Assembly (NCBI GenBank): GCA_964506435.1
Contig: CAZDLK010000002.1
Location: 1-64,000, forward strand
Direction of reading: 5' to 3'
DNA: 64,000 nucleotides
From: JAOZHU01 sp964506435
GTDB lineage: Archaea; Thermoproteota; Bathyarchaeia; Bathyarchaeales; Bathycorpusculaceae
In this document: positions 1-9,279 of the stretch, piece after piece
Layout: every line of letters begins with the position of its first letter
How positions within the stretch are numbered: position 1 is the first letter of the stretch
Position numbers and translations under genes: made by a program
Notes under the pieces: model-generated
Told to the model about the DNA's origin: nothing
Database searches by the model: none
What the model saw: the letters and a program-made list of their open reading frames with translations, nothing else

Positions 1-2122
1 CTGGCACTGGTGCCCAACGGCTAAACTGCGTAGCCCAGAAAGCTCTGCCCTGCGTGGAAGAACGCAGTTCGTCAGCAATTCCGAAAGATTCTGAAACAGG
101 CATCTCAGCTTTAACAATAACCATGTCGTCATCGTTCGTCATGTCCAAGATTTTGCCACGGCGCTTCTGCACCAAGCTGATGACTGGACTGACATACTCG
201 TTAGGAACTTTACATTCGAAACTCAACAGTGGCTCAAGCAACTTCGGGTCACTCATCAGGAAAGCACACCATATTGGACGCCAAGTCATGGGCAGTATCT
301 GCGCTGGACCTCTGTGCACTGGGTCTTCGTGCACGGTGACGTCTTCAAGGTTAATCTTCAATCCATAAGCAGGCTCCTTCGCCAAAACGCTCGTGTGCAC
401 TGCCTCGCGGAAACCAGATTTCACATGGTCTAAAACTTCTTCAACGTACTGCCTGCCTTTAATCCTGTTAACCAGAATGTTAGTTTCCTCAATAGCTATG
501 ACGCTGCGTGCGTCATCTGTTGACCAGCCAAGCGCTTTGAGGGCTTTCTGTCGTTCCTCACGCGTCTGCATCTCAGTGATCTTCTCAGACCTGATTGCTT
601 CGATAACGTCGTCAGGCAGCTTCTCCATTGTAATCCACAGTTTGCTGTGCTTGTTAGGGCTTTTACCCATTATAGCTGAACCTTGATAGTCGTGGCTGAT
701 GGTTTCACGGTAAATCACAATTGGCTTGCTAAGCTTCACCTTTAACCCTGCTTCCTGCATTCGGTAAGCCGTAATCTCCAAGTGCAACTCGCCCATACCG
801 CTCAGCAGGAATTCGCCGCTTTCCTTGTCCATCTTGAAATGCACGTTCGGATCCTCAGTCGTCAACTTGTGCATAACTTTGTCAAACAACGGCAAATCCT
901 TAACGTCCTCAGGCTCAACAGCAACCGTAACCACAGGGTCAGACACGTACTTCAAACCCTCAAACGAATGCGTCTCCACGCCGTCTTCCGCGATGGTTTC
1001 GCCAACATGAAGTGCTGGCAAACCTGAAAGTGCAGCAATGTTCCCCGCTGGAATACGATCCACAATAACTCGGTCAGTAGCCATAGTCATGTAAACCTGT
1101 TGCACAGTGCCTTTCGTGCGCCTAGTCAAAAGCTGAACAAGTTTACCTTTGGTAACTGAACCACTGAAAACTCGGCCAATAGCAACAACGCCGCTGTGCG
1201 GATCCACTTCAATAGTCGTCACACACATCAGCAACGGACCATTCGGGTCTACCTTCGCCATGCCTTTGCCCGTGGCGCTCTCAGCATCACCTGGCCAAAT
1301 CTGACTTTGCCTGTAAGGCTGAGCCACCAGCGGATTCGGCACATGCTCACAGAACATGTCCAAAACAGGCTCATACAACGGCGCCTTCTTGCTTAACGCG
1401 TCAACTTTTCGTCCGACATCCTCTGGGGCGCCAGTGTAAGCGTCAATAATGTCCTTGAAAGAAATGTTTTTCATCTTCATATGCGGCACGTTCAAGCCCC
1501 ACTTGTGAAGTGCTGAACCGAAAGCCACACGACCATCTTCAACTTTAACTTGCCACTCCTTCTTGCGGTCTGCTGGCGCGTACTTTTCAATGAGCGTGTT
1601 TACGCGCGCGATGATTTTGGCGAATTTGCGTTGAATTTCTTCAGGGGTTAGTTTGATTTCTTTTATGAGTCTGTCAACTTTGTTGATGAACAAAATTGGC
1701 TTAACACGTTCGCGCAGGGCTTGCATCAGCACGGTTTCTGTCTGCGTCATTGGTCCCTCAACGGCGTCAACAACCACAAGCGCACCGTCTACTGCGCGGA
1801 GACTGCGGGTTACTGCTCCGCTGAAGTCGATGTGTCCTGGTGTGTCGATGAGGTTTATGAGGAAGTCTTTGCCTTCGAACGTATGGGTTAAGCTGATGTT
1901 TGAGGCGAACACGGTCATCTGTCGCTTCTGTTCGAGGTCCCATGAGTCGAGGAATAGTTTTTGTCCTGCGGTTTGTTCGCTGATTATGCCTGCAGCAGCT
2001 AAGAGGCTGTCTGACAGGGTGGTTTTTCCATGGTCCACATGGGCGATGATGCTTGTGTTCCTGATGATTTCTGGAGTGTTCATCAATTTTATGATTTCTT
2101 CAGCTTGTTTATAACGAGCCAT
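1..2122 (-). CDS. fusA: Translation elongation factor 2 (aEF-2), 3' end cut by window
   Basis: GTPase that moves tRNA and mRNA through the ribosome after peptide transfer. I translated the minus strand from ATG at 2122 (MARYKQAEEIIKLM). The frame stays open to the window edge, giving about 707 residues of the roughly 730-740 usual for archaeal EF-2. The G1 motif AHVDHGKTTL, the switch II motif DTPGHIDF and the NKVD specificity motif are all present. In domain IV, HEDPVHRGPAQ carries the histidine (about residue 603, codon 316-314) that is converted to diphthamide in archaea and eukaryotes. The last visible residues, GRAFWATQFSRWAPVP, match the conserved C-terminal block, so only a short tail is missing. 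Identification is firm. Confidence 0.97.
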   Translation of the reverse strand, partial: MARYKQAEEIIKLMNTPEIIRNTSIIAHVDHGKTTLSDSLLAAAGIISEQTAGQKLFLDSWDLEQKRQMTVFASNISLTHTFEGKDFLINLIDTPGHIDFSGAVTRSLRAVDGALVVVDAVEGPMTQTETVLMQALRERVKPILFINKVDRLIKEIKLTPEEIQRKFAKIIARVNTLIEKYAPADRKKEWQVKVEDGRVAFGSALHKWGLNVPHMKMKNISFKDIIDAYTGAPEDVGRKVDALSKKAPLYEPVLDMFCEHVPNPLVAQPYRQSQIWPGDAESATGKGMAKVDPNGPLLMCVTTIEVDPHSGVVAIGRVFSGSVTKGKLVQLLTRRTKGTVQQVYMTMATDRVIVDRIPAGNIAALSGLPALHVGETIAEDGVETHSFEGLKYVSDPVVTVAVEPEDVKDLPLFDKVMHKLTTEDPNVHFKMDKESGEFLLSGMGELHLEITAYRMQEAGLKVKLSKPIVIYRETISHDYQGSAIMGKSPNKHSKLWITMEKLPDDVIEAIRSEKITEMQTREERQKALKALGWSTDDARSVIAIEETNILVNRIKGRQYVEEVLDHVKSGFREAVHTSVLAKEPAYGLKINLEDVTVHEDPVHRGPAQILPMTWRPIWCAFLMSDPKLLEPLLSFECKVPNEYVSPVISLVQKRRGKILDMTNDDDMVIVKAEMPVSESFGIADELRSSTQGRAFWATQFSRWAPVP

Positions 2123-2310
2123 AACTAAACCTTCTCTAACTTACATAAATTGTATCGAGCTTCAATATAGTGTTCTGTTTTAACGAATCTAAACATTTCT
2201 AATTCTCGCTTAAAGAGATAAGCTACATGGAAATGAAAACTGTCGCCTATTAACTTTATGGCAGAAGATTTTGGATTAGGTGATGGCGTAAACTGGTTCC
2301 GTACTGGCGG

Positions 2311-2652
2311 TTATTCTTTGAAGACGCGTTCCATAACTTCCAAAGCGAAGCGTGCAGAAACCGTGGCTGGTCCGCCTCCAAATTCGATGCCGACTTCAAC
2401 GGCTTCAAGAACTTCTCGTTTGGAAGCTCCTGCTGCAGCGGCTTGCGTGATGTGCCATTCCATGCAGGATTCACAGTTAATTACAACGGAAATTCCGATG
2501 GCAATTAGCTCTTTTTGCTTTTTAGTTAATGCGCCATCTGAGTATGTGGCTTCTTCCATCTGCAGGAATTTCGCGTAAACTTTTGATTTCAGTGCTAAAA
2601 GCTTGGAGTTAGCTGCTTTTCTTGTTTTTCGTATTTCATCTATCTTGTCCAT
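2311..2652 (-). CDS. Carboxymuconolactone decarboxylase / AhpD-like protein
   Basis: 113-residue all-helical protein of the CMD/AhpD superfamily. The signature CESCMEWH (CxxC followed by a histidine two residues on) is the redox-active AhpD-type motif, and it is followed by the usual AAAAGASKREVLEAVEVG helix. Members of this family act as alkylhydroperoxidases or disulfide reductases in antioxidant defence; some of the CMD type are decarboxylases. The CxxC pair favours a peroxidase or thiol-disulfide role. It stands alone, downstream of the EF-2 start on the same strand, with no partner that would name its reductant. Confidence 0.85.
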   Translation of the reverse strand: MDKIDEIRKTRKAANSKLLALKSKVYAKFLQMEEATYSDGALTKKQKELIAIGISVVINCESCMEWHITQAAAAGASKREVLEAVEVGIEFGGGPATVSARFALEVMERVFKE

Positions 2653-2982
2653 AAACTTAACCTTCTGGTTACCTGATTGGCGGTTTCAATATGTATATTT
2701 AACGTATGGTTAATAGCGGCGTATGGTCGAAAGCGTGTTTGCGTCCGATTAGTTTAAATTTAACCGTTTATTCTTTAGCAAAAAACAGTACCTTAAAAAG
2801 GCAAATGCTGTTTATAGGAAAAGAAGGGAATAGCTGGGGTTCAGGTGTGTTTTCAACCTGCTTCAATGCGAAAAAATAATTCGCTGCTTCGCGTGTTTTT
2901 AGCTTCAGCGTTGCTTCCGCCTAATTACGGTCATATTCCATAAAGCGCTTGTTCAGCGAGGGTTTGGCAGAAAGGGATTTTT
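2653..2982. other. Intergenic region between the AhpD-like gene and the P-type ATPase
   Basis: About 330 bases between divergent genes. It should hold the promoters of both. AT-rich stretches suitable for TATA boxes occur near 2690-2710 and 2750-2800. I see no RNA gene, strong hairpin or repeat. Confidence 0.4.
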
Positions 2983-5721
2983 TTGGAAAAAGCTGCTTCT
3001 ATGCGTCTTAAAGAACTCTTTGACACTTTGAACGTGTCGCCTGCGGGATTAACTACGGAAGAGGCTAAGCTGCGGCTGAAAAAGCATGGTTTTAACACGC
3101 TGGTTGAAAAGAAAACTGCGTCGTTCTCGTACAAGTTCATAGTGCACTTGAAGGATTTGTTTGGCATACTGTTGCTTTTTGCAAGCGTGTTGTCAGCGAT
3201 AAGTGGCATGTGGGAACTGAGCATAATCATTCTGTGCGTGGTGCTGCTTAACATTTTTCTCAGCTTGTTCCAAGAAGCACGCGCTGAAAAAGCCATGCAG
3301 ACTCTGCGGCATTGGATGCCTGAGTACGCGAAGGTTGTTCGCGATGGTGAGCTTAGCCGAATTTTGGTCAGCGAGATTGTTCCCGGCGACGTCATAGTTT
3401 TGGAGGAAGGCGATCGTGTTCCTGCAGATGCACGTTTGATTGAAGCTTTTGATTTGTGGACGAATAATGTGCCTTTGACTGGGGAATCGGAGCCGCAGCC
3501 GAGAACTGCGAAGCCTGCGAAAGTTGTTGAGAAGGCGTACTTGTATTCGCCTAATCTTGTTTTTATGAGTACAAGCGTTGCGAGGGGTCGTGGGAAAGCG
3601 GTTGTGTATGCTACGGGTATGGATACGCAGTTTGGGAAAATTGCTAATTTGACTCAGGCTATTCGTGAAGAGGATAGTCCGTTGCAGAAGGAAATTGCGT
3701 TAACGGCGAAGTATGATTTTGTTGTTGCTGTTGTTGTGGGTGTGGTTTTTTTTGTGGCGAGCATGCTTTGGCTTCATGTGCCCTTGTATAGCAGTATTCT
3801 GTTTATGATTGGTGTTATGGTGTGTTGCGTTCCTGAAGGGTTGCAGGTTACGGTTTCAAGTGCTTTGGCGATTAATGTTTTGAAGATGGTGAAGCAGAAT
3901 GTTCTGGTTAAGCGGTTGTCTGCGGTTCAAACTTTGGGCAGCGTCACGGTGATTTGCACTGACAAGACGGGTACGATTACTAAGGGCGAGATGACTGCTG
4001 AAAAATTGTGGGTTAAAGAGCGCACGGTTGGTGTTTCAGGTTTAGGTTACAATCCCACGGGTGATTTCATTTTTAAGGGCAGAGTGTTGAAAGCGTCTGA
4101 GGCGGTTGCGGTTGAAAAGCTTCTTGAAATCGCCGCGTTATGTAATGGCGCGAAAATTGAACCGCCATCTGACAGGAATGCTGCGTGGGGCGTGATTGGA
4201 GATCCAACTGATGGTGCGTTGCTTGTTGCCGCACTGAAGTACGGTATCACCATTGAGAATGCGCTTGTCGAGAAGCCTATGGTGAACGTTTTACCTTTTG
4301 ATTTTAAGAGGAAAAGGATGACTACGGTTCACAAGCTTAATGGTGATTTTCTTGTTTACACGAAAGGTGCGCCTAGAAGTGTTCTCTCTGTATGCGACAA
4401 GATGCTTGTGGATGACAAAGTGGAAGATTTGACGCGTGAGAATTTGGCGGCGGTGGAAAAGAAAATCCACGCGTTCGCGGATGAAGGCTTGCGCGTTATT
4501 GCTGTTGCTTACAGAGAACTGCCGAAGAGTGAGTACTCGAAAACTAGGGCTGTTGAGAGGAACATGACGCTGGTGGGTTTAGCGGCTATGCGTGATCCGC
4601 CGAGGCTTGAGGTTAAGGGGGCTGTTGCGAAGGCTAAGCAGGCTGGTGTGAAAACTGTTATTATTACTGGGGATTATGGTCCTACAGCAGAGGCTGTGGC
4701 GCGTGAAGTAGGCATTGTGGACGCGGAAGGCTGCAATATCGTTCGCGGTGTTGATTTGGAGGCTTTGAGTGACGCGGATGTTGTGGATGCTGTTAAGCGG
4801 GGTAACGTGATTTTTGCCCGTGTGTCCCCTGAACAGAAGCTGCGCATCGTGAAGGTGCTTAGGGCAAATGGTGAGGTGGTTGCGGTTACTGGTGACGGAG
4901 CGAATGATGCGCCTTCGTTGAAGGAGGCTGATATTGGTGTGGCTATGGGTGTTTCTGGAACTGATGTTGCCCGTGAAGCAGCCGACATCGTTTTGCTGGA
5001 TGACAGTTTTGAATCTATTGTTAAAGCTGTGGAGTCTGGCAGGGCTATTTATGAGAATATTAGAAAGTTTATTGTGTACGTGTTTTCGCATAATTGGGCT
5101 GAGTTGATTCCCTACGTGCTTTATGCGTTGTTGGGGATTCCTTTGCCTTTGCTTGTGGTGCAGGTTTTAGCCATTGACTTGGCGATTGATGTTATTCCTT
5201 CTTTGGCGTTGAGTCGTGAACCGCCTGAAGCGGGAATCATGGAGGAGCCACCACGAAGCATTAAGGAGCGCTTGTTTACTTCGCGTGTTTTTCTGCGTTC
5301 ATTGTACATTGGCGTGATTATAGCTGTTGGCGCCATGTATGGTTGTTTGAGCACGTGGATGGCTGGTGGCTGGCAGTGGGGAATGGCTTTGCCTGCTGAT
5401 AGCCCAGTTTACATTAAGGGAGTTACAATGACTTTTGCAGGGATTGTTGTGGCTCAAGCGGGCAACGTTCTCGCGTGCAGAACAAGCAAGGTTTCCATTT
5501 TCAAAACGAAGCTTTCGGCTAACAAGTGGATTCTTGTGGGCATTGTGGCGCAGTTGGCTATTTTGTCTTTCATAGTGTACGTGCCACTGATGCAGCAGTT
5601 CTTCGGCACGACTGCGCTTGGCGTTGCAGACTGGGCGTTTTTGGCTTTGCTTGCTTTGGCGGTGGTTTTTGCTGAGGAAATCCGCAAATTCTTTGCTCGG
5701 AGATTATCTAAAACAGCTTGA
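2983..5721 (+). CDS. PII-type cation-transporting P-type ATPase
   Basis: 912-residue ATP-driven cation pump of the plasma membrane. The actuator-domain motif PLTGES is near residue 166, the M4 ion-site motif VPEGL near 284, and the phosphorylation motif CTDKTGTITKGEM has its aspartate at residue 327. The hinge motif TGDGANDAPS is near 637. Two N-terminal, two central and about six C-terminal hydrophobic segments give the usual ten helices. The M6 stretch AIDLAIDVIPSLALSREPPE resembles Ca2+- and Na+/K+-ATPases (PIIA/PIIC) and not heavy-metal or proton pumps. No CxxC metal-binding domain precedes M1. The TTG at 2983 has AAAGGG about 7 bases upstream; ATG at 3001 is the alternative start. The exact ion (Ca2+, Na+ or K+) cannot be settled here. 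Confidence 0.93.
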   Translation: MEKAASMRLKELFDTLNVSPAGLTTEEAKLRLKKHGFNTLVEKKTASFSYKFIVHLKDLFGILLLFASVLSAISGMWELSIIILCVVLLNIFLSLFQEARAEKAMQTLRHWMPEYAKVVRDGELSRILVSEIVPGDVIVLEEGDRVPADARLIEAFDLWTNNVPLTGESEPQPRTAKPAKVVEKAYLYSPNLVFMSTSVARGRGKAVVYATGMDTQFGKIANLTQAIREEDSPLQKEIALTAKYDFVVAVVVGVVFFVASMLWLHVPLYSSILFMIGVMVCCVPEGLQVTVSSALAINVLKMVKQNVLVKRLSAVQTLGSVTVICTDKTGTITKGEMTAEKLWVKERTVGVSGLGYNPTGDFIFKGRVLKASEAVAVEKLLEIAALCNGAKIEPPSDRNAAWGVIGDPTDGALLVAALKYGITIENALVEKPMVNVLPFDFKRKRMTTVHKLNGDFLVYTKGAPRSVLSVCDKMLVDDKVEDLTRENLAAVEKKIHAFADEGLRVIAVAYRELPKSEYSKTRAVERNMTLVGLAAMRDPPRLEVKGAVAKAKQAGVKTVIITGDYGPTAEAVAREVGIVDAEGCNIVRGVDLEALSDADVVDAVKRGNVIFARVSPEQKLRIVKVLRANGEVVAVTGDGANDAPSLKEADIGVAMGVSGTDVAREAADIVLLDDSFESIVKAVESGRAIYENIRKFIVYVFSHNWAELIPYVLYALLGIPLPLLVVQVLAIDLAIDVIPSLALSREPPEAGIMEEPPRSIKERLFTSRVFLRSLYIGVIIAVGAMYGCLSTWMAGGWQWGMALPADSPVYIKGVTMTFAGIVVAQAGNVLACRTSKVSIFKTKLSANKWILVGIVAQLAILSFIVYVPLMQQFFGTTALGVADWAFLALLALAVVFAEEIRKFFARRLSKTA

Positions 5722-5846
5722 ACTGATGCGCTCAGAAAAACTATAGCCCCCCTATATATAGTAGAATAGGGTTCTGTCACATCTACAGTTGATTGACGCC
5801 TTGCGTGTGGGTGTTACTTTTAGGTTGATAACTTACTACGTATATC

Positions 5847-5903
5847 ATGGACTATACCGAGTACATCAAGGATGTTAACTTTCGTGGGATGGTTTTGTCT
5901 TAA
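5847..5903 (+). other. 18-codon open frame, possible gene remnant
   Basis: In the gap after the P-type ATPase there is a short frame ATG to TAA (MDYTEYIKDVNFRGMVLS). It looks protein-like in composition but matches nothing I recognise. Because a decayed transposase lies 200 bases further on, it may be the 5' stub of a gene cut by an old insertion. The rest of 5722-5899 holds a TATA-like stretch (CCCTATATATAG near 5747) and nothing else I can name. Confidence 0.2.
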
Positions 5904-6085
5904 ACCCTATCATCACTTTCTTTGTCCCAAAATACTACAGAGCATTTAGGGCATATTCTACCAGTAAGAATTTCGTTTGGTTTCGCGTAGACTTTGGCAT
6001 AAGTGGGGATTAGCATTATTTCTCTGAACTGGGTGTAGACTCCTTCATGCTTGCAAATAGGACATTTAATTCTTTTAGTTGCCAT
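5900..6085 (-). CDS. Small zinc-ribbon protein
   Basis: 61-residue protein starting MATKRIKCPICKHEG and ending with CPKCSVVFWDKESDD. Two CPxC knuckles about 36 residues apart make a typical treble-clef or zinc-ribbon fold. The frame extends upstream to an ATG at 6151, but that extension reads through the end of a decayed transposase, so ATG at 6085 is the better start. Function is unknown; small archaeal zinc ribbons are often nucleic-acid binding. Confidence 0.55.
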   Translation of the reverse strand: MATKRIKCPICKHEGVYTQFREIMLIPTYAKVYAKPNEILTGRICPKCSVVFWDKESDDRV

Positions 6086-6111
6086 ATTGGAAAGAAAAAG
6101 GGAAAATCCAT

Positions 6112-6485
6112 TTATGGTTTTCGGCTTGCGTTCTGAATGAGAGTTTTCCACTTATCCTTTCCTTATGGTTATCCCGCAAGCCTCGCTTGGTGTTTTCCCG
6201 TTGTGTTTCATGTGGTCGTATATAGCTGTGGTAGATTTGGTAGCCTTGCAGAATCGGAGTGCACTTTCGCTTTAATCCTCTCATGGTTTTGTCTTGGTCA
6301 CGAATCTCGCCATTTACTCTTTCCATTTTATTGTTGTTGTGAACTTTGCCATTCAGCGTGATTTTGCGTATGTGTTTTGTGCCTTCAGAGACTTGCGGCA
6401 AGTTAAAGAGTAAGAGGGTAAGCCATCGGTTATGAGAGTTTTCGGTTGCTTAGCCATTAACCGTTTAGCCCTGTAAAACAGCACC
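6112..6485 (-). pseudogene. Decayed DDE transposase fragment (C-terminal half)
   Basis: Three pieces of one transposase lie in order on the minus strand but in different frames. The block RLMAKQPKTLITDGLPSY contains the second catalytic aspartate region. The block NNNKMERVNGEIRDQDKTMRG leads to the catalytic glutamate region and continues to IRPHE. After a frame change comes GKTPSEACGITI, and after another KWKTLIQNAS followed by TAA at 6114-6112. Intact archaeal members of this rve/DDE family carry these blocks in one frame in this order. The N-terminal half with the first aspartate and both inverted repeats were not found. This is a dead relic that marks an old insertion next to the accessory operon downstream. 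Confidence 0.8.
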
Positions 6486-6623
6486 TCTAGCATCATGTTT
6501 CTCTTTTGTTTCAGCAACTTCACTTTTTCAACTGCTTGAAACCATGCTCAAAATGCATAAAGGTAATGAGGAATAATTTAATAAAGAGCAACAATCTAAA
6601 AAAGATAGGGCAGGAGCAGAGTA

Positions 6624-7283
6624 TTGTCCAAAGTAAAAACTGAAGTAATTGACAAATTATTCTCAATTCTTATTACTTTTCCCAATGTGCCACAAAAAGC
6701 CGAAGACCAAAAAGAGATATTTGATAAAATTGTTCTTTTGCTAGAAAAAAGCCAAGATTCATTTCCGAAAGGACTTATTCTCAAAAAGGGAAAAAGGAAG
6801 GTGCTTTTGGATTCGGATGATTATATGTTTTTCATAGAACTTAAGAAGCAACTTCCTGTGAGAATATTGGTAAACAAACCCGACGAAAATATTGCAACTG
6901 TTAACAAAGTAGGGAACAGCATAATAAATTTTCTTAATACGATTCTAGAAGAAAGAGCGAAAGGCGCAAAAAGCATATCTACAAAACTATTACTCTCTGA
7001 CAAACCTATTAACTACGCAAGCAAAATTATTGGCACATCTCAATTAGCAAAAATTAATGAGGTTGTTAAAGAAACAGTGCAACCCATCGCGATTACCTTT
7101 ACTTACGAAAGAGAAAAAAGACGATATTTTATTTCCAGTTCTTATTCAAAGAAGAAAAATCAGAATAGTTTTGCCCTCTATACGGATTATGATGGTACGT
7201 TGCCTTTCGATTTATTACAAAACGAGTATAAAAGGTTAAATGACCCCAGTAATTTACTAATTAAAATAGCAACGGAGTTGTAG
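6624..7283 (+). CDS. Hypothetical protein, first gene of the retropepsin operon
   Basis: 219 residues, lysine-rich and AT-rich, without signal peptide or membrane segment. TTG at 6624 has GGAG about 9 bases upstream. I do not recognise a domain. The protein looks like a mixed alpha/beta cytoplasmic protein with two halves (roughly 1-110 and 110-219). Three bases separate its stop from the next start, so it forms an operon with the following two genes. Composition differs from the neighbouring core genes, suggesting horizontal acquisition. Confidence 0.7.
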   Translation: MSKVKTEVIDKLFSILITFPNVPQKAEDQKEIFDKIVLLLEKSQDSFPKGLILKKGKRKVLLDSDDYMFFIELKKQLPVRILVNKPDENIATVNKVGNSIINFLNTILEERAKGAKSISTKLLLSDKPINYASKIIGTSQLAKINEVVKETVQPIAITFTYEREKRRYFISSSYSKKKNQNSFALYTDYDGTLPFDLLQNEYKRLNDPSNLLIKIATEL

Positions 7284-7286
7284 GTC

Positions 7287-7859
7287 ATGGAATATCAGAT
7301 GGCAGACTATGCAGAAGAAATGCGTAACAAAATGAAGCGATGGGGAATTATTAAAGAACATGACGATGAAATCGTATGCGTACCAACAACGTTTACAACA
7401 AAACAGATAAGAAATATTGCTGAAAAACATACTTTAATTCCGATAATCTGCTCAGACATAGCTTTTACTGTAGATAGGAAAAACCAAATTCCATTTCAAT
7501 TTGGTAATTGGTTCTTTGACCAAGCATTAATGGTTCCTTTTACATGGTCTGAAGAAACTAATCTCGAAGCAAAGGTCAAGCAACTAGAAAATCGTTGCAG
7601 ATTATTTACGCAGAGACTACAAGAACTGGAAAAGAAACAAAAGATAAAGAGAGAACCGACATTGTCCGAAATAATTTATGAAGAAAAGAAAGCTGAGCTA
7701 GAGGAAAACTATTTTGGAAAAATAGTTGCAATAGATAATGTCAAAAAAGAAATTGTTGGAATAGGTGACACAATTTTGGAAGCATATAACAATGCAAAAG
7801 AAAACTCTGAAAATGACAAGTTTTCGTATATTCGAGTAGGCTACACAGACAAAGTATAG
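7287..7859 (+). CDS. Hypothetical protein with coiled coil and DUF5678-like C-terminus
   Basis: 190-residue soluble protein. Residues about 1-75 show no known motif. A coiled coil follows (LEAKVKQLENRCRLF through QELEKKQK), and the C-terminal 60 residues, with YFGKIVAID, EIVGIGDTILEA and FSYIRVGYTDKV, resemble the small DUF5678 domain often found beside retropepsin-like genes. Its stop codon overlaps the start region of the protease gene by one base, so translation is probably coupled. Function is unknown. Confidence 0.7.
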   Translation: MEYQMADYAEEMRNKMKRWGIIKEHDDEIVCVPTTFTTKQIRNIAEKHTLIPIICSDIAFTVDRKNQIPFQFGNWFFDQALMVPFTWSEETNLEAKVKQLENRCRLFTQRLQELEKKQKIKREPTLSEIIYEEKKAELEENYFGKIVAIDNVKKEIVGIGDTILEAYNNAKENSENDKFSYIRVGYTDKV

Positions 7860-7861
7860 TG

Positions 7862-8308
7862 ATGATAAATTTGGCAGTTAAGGCTCCATTTCATCAGAAA
7901 GATTACGGGGTGCATAAAGGAATAAAAGGAGTTTGCCCTCTCCTTGAAATTTTGGTAGGTGCAACTGGAAAACCTATTATTGCCTACGCTGACACAGGTT
8001 GTACAGGAGGGTTGGCGTTGCTAAAGACCCAAATCAAAAACTTGCAGTTAGGGGAAAAAATAAGTGAGGACCCATACAAGATTTCAGTTGCTGACGGGCA
8101 TCAAGTTGGAGCTGATATATACAAATCAACTGTCTCTCTTAATGGTGTACAACAAGAGGTAGTAATATGGGTAATAAATCCCGATAACTTTTGGGATAAT
8201 ACAGAAGAAAATAAAGAACCTGTTTTTCTTTTGGGTAGAGATTTCTTAGACCATTTCGACGTGATGTTTAAGGGCAAAGATAAACGAATCGAGTTTTTCC
8301 ATCCATAG
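7862..8308 (+). CDS. Retropepsin-like aspartic protease
   Basis: About 148 residues. YADTGCTGG carries the Asp-Thr-Gly catalytic triad of clan AA single-domain aspartic proteases, and LLGRDFLDHFDVMF is the second family signature (hydrophobic-hydrophobic-G-R-D/N) that packs against the active site of the dimer. Length fits a retropepsin-like monomer that must dimerise. No signal peptide is present, so it acts in the cytoplasm. A GTG at 7859 overlaps the previous stop; ATG at 7862 is taken as start. Archaeal proteins of this kind have no assigned substrate. The operon partners are the obvious candidates. Confidence 0.8.
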   Translation: MINLAVKAPFHQKDYGVHKGIKGVCPLLEILVGATGKPIIAYADTGCTGGLALLKTQIKNLQLGEKISEDPYKISVADGHQVGADIYKSTVSLNGVQQEVVIWVINPDNFWDNTEENKEPVFLLGRDFLDHFDVMFKGKDKRIEFFHP

Positions 8309-8408
8309 AAAACATTTTGAATTTATCAACCGATTTTTACAGCTAACCCTTAATGTACCAGTCAATCGAGAACTTGACAAAACCTAGAAATAGGGTGTTA
8401 TGGTGTTT

Positions 8409-8424
8409 GTCAAGGTTTCTTGAC
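8409..8424. promoter_or_regulatory. Palindromic operator candidate GTCAAGGTTTCTTGAC
   Basis: Perfect inverted repeat, arms GTCAAG and CTTGAC around GTTT, about 48 bases upstream of the surface-protein start at 8472. Two near-identical copies lie at 44227-44240 and 44260-44275, upstream of another surface protein with the same kind of C-terminus. Recurrence at two unlinked promoters suggests a binding site for a shared regulator. Confidence 0.5.
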
Positions 8425-8471
8425 AAAAAGACCTTTTTAGGCGAAATAGTCTACCATTGATTGGCGCTGGT

Positions 8472-9269
8472 ATGAAGAGAACAGCATTTGCGTTGACGCT
8501 CGTTTTGCTGCTGTCAGTTTCAATACTGGCTGGAATGCAGATTCTGGACGTGGCTAGAGCAAATTTTCTTCCAGCACCTGCCATCATTATTTACTCGCCA
8601 GGTCCTGTGATTTATACAAATACTTCGCTCTCGCTCAGTGTTGTGGTTAATGTTTTGGATAAGTCTCCAGAAATTGAGTGCGTGCTCTACAGTGTTGATG
8701 GAAAATCCAACGTCACTCTCACCAATCTTGCCAAGACAGACGATGTGTGGTTTGACCCCAACAAAGCTGGGTCAACATTCAGTGTGACATCAGTTTTAGA
8801 GAATTTGACTGAAGGCAACCACACACTAGAGGTTTTTTCGCGGGATGCTGACGGCAACGAGATGGGCTCTTCAGTTAAATTCACCGTTAATCCACAGTAC
8901 AAATACCCAGAAGTCGATGTTCTCTCGCCTCAAAACAAAACCTACACAACGACTGATGTACCGTTAGTGTTCAGCTGCAAGGAACAAATCGTGTCAGCTG
9001 ATTACTGGCTAGACGAACCCCTTTACGGATCTACACCGTTACCGGGAAACACAACTTTAACGGAACTGTCAAATGGCACGCACACAATAACCGTTTACGT
9101 TTTCACCAACAGAGGACAAGCAACTTCAGAAACAATCTCCTTCACAATTAGTCCAGAAGTGCAACAGCAAGCAGAGCCTTTCCCAACAATTCTTGTGGCG
9201 TCTGCCTTAGCATCCGTAGCCATTATTGGCACAGGTATTCTGGTCTACTTCAAAAAGCGCAACCACTAA
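8472..9269 (+). CDS. Surface protein with PEPFPT-type C-terminal anchor
   Basis: Secreted protein anchored by its C-terminus. The ATG at 8472 gives MKRTAFALTLVLLLSVSILAG, a clear signal peptide; the frame also has TTG at 8457. The ectodomain holds two Ig-like or fibronectin-like units with many N-glycosylation sequons (NKT, NTT, NGT) and phrases such as LSNGTHTITVYVF. The tail AEPFPTILVAS, a hydrophobic segment and VYFKKRNH form the same tripartite signal seen in four proteins at 39.6-44.2 kb. Ligand unknown. A palindromic site lies in its promoter. Confidence 0.85.
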   Translation: MKRTAFALTLVLLLSVSILAGMQILDVARANFLPAPAIIIYSPGPVIYTNTSLSLSVVVNVLDKSPEIECVLYSVDGKSNVTLTNLAKTDDVWFDPNKAGSTFSVTSVLENLTEGNHTLEVFSRDADGNEMGSSVKFTVNPQYKYPEVDVLSPQNKTYTTTDVPLVFSCKEQIVSADYWLDEPLYGSTPLPGNTTLTELSNGTHTITVYVFTNRGQATSETISFTISPEVQQQAEPFPTILVASALASVAIIGTGILVYFKKRNH

Positions 9270-9279
9270 GCCAGAAGAG

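Noticed and set aside
1653..2114. Plus-strand frame of 153 codons within the first 2.1 kb
   Set aside because: It is antisense to EF-2, which has all family motifs on the minus strand.
4579..5091. Minus-strand frame of 170 codons
   Set aside because: Antisense to the P-type ATPase and without protein-like pattern.
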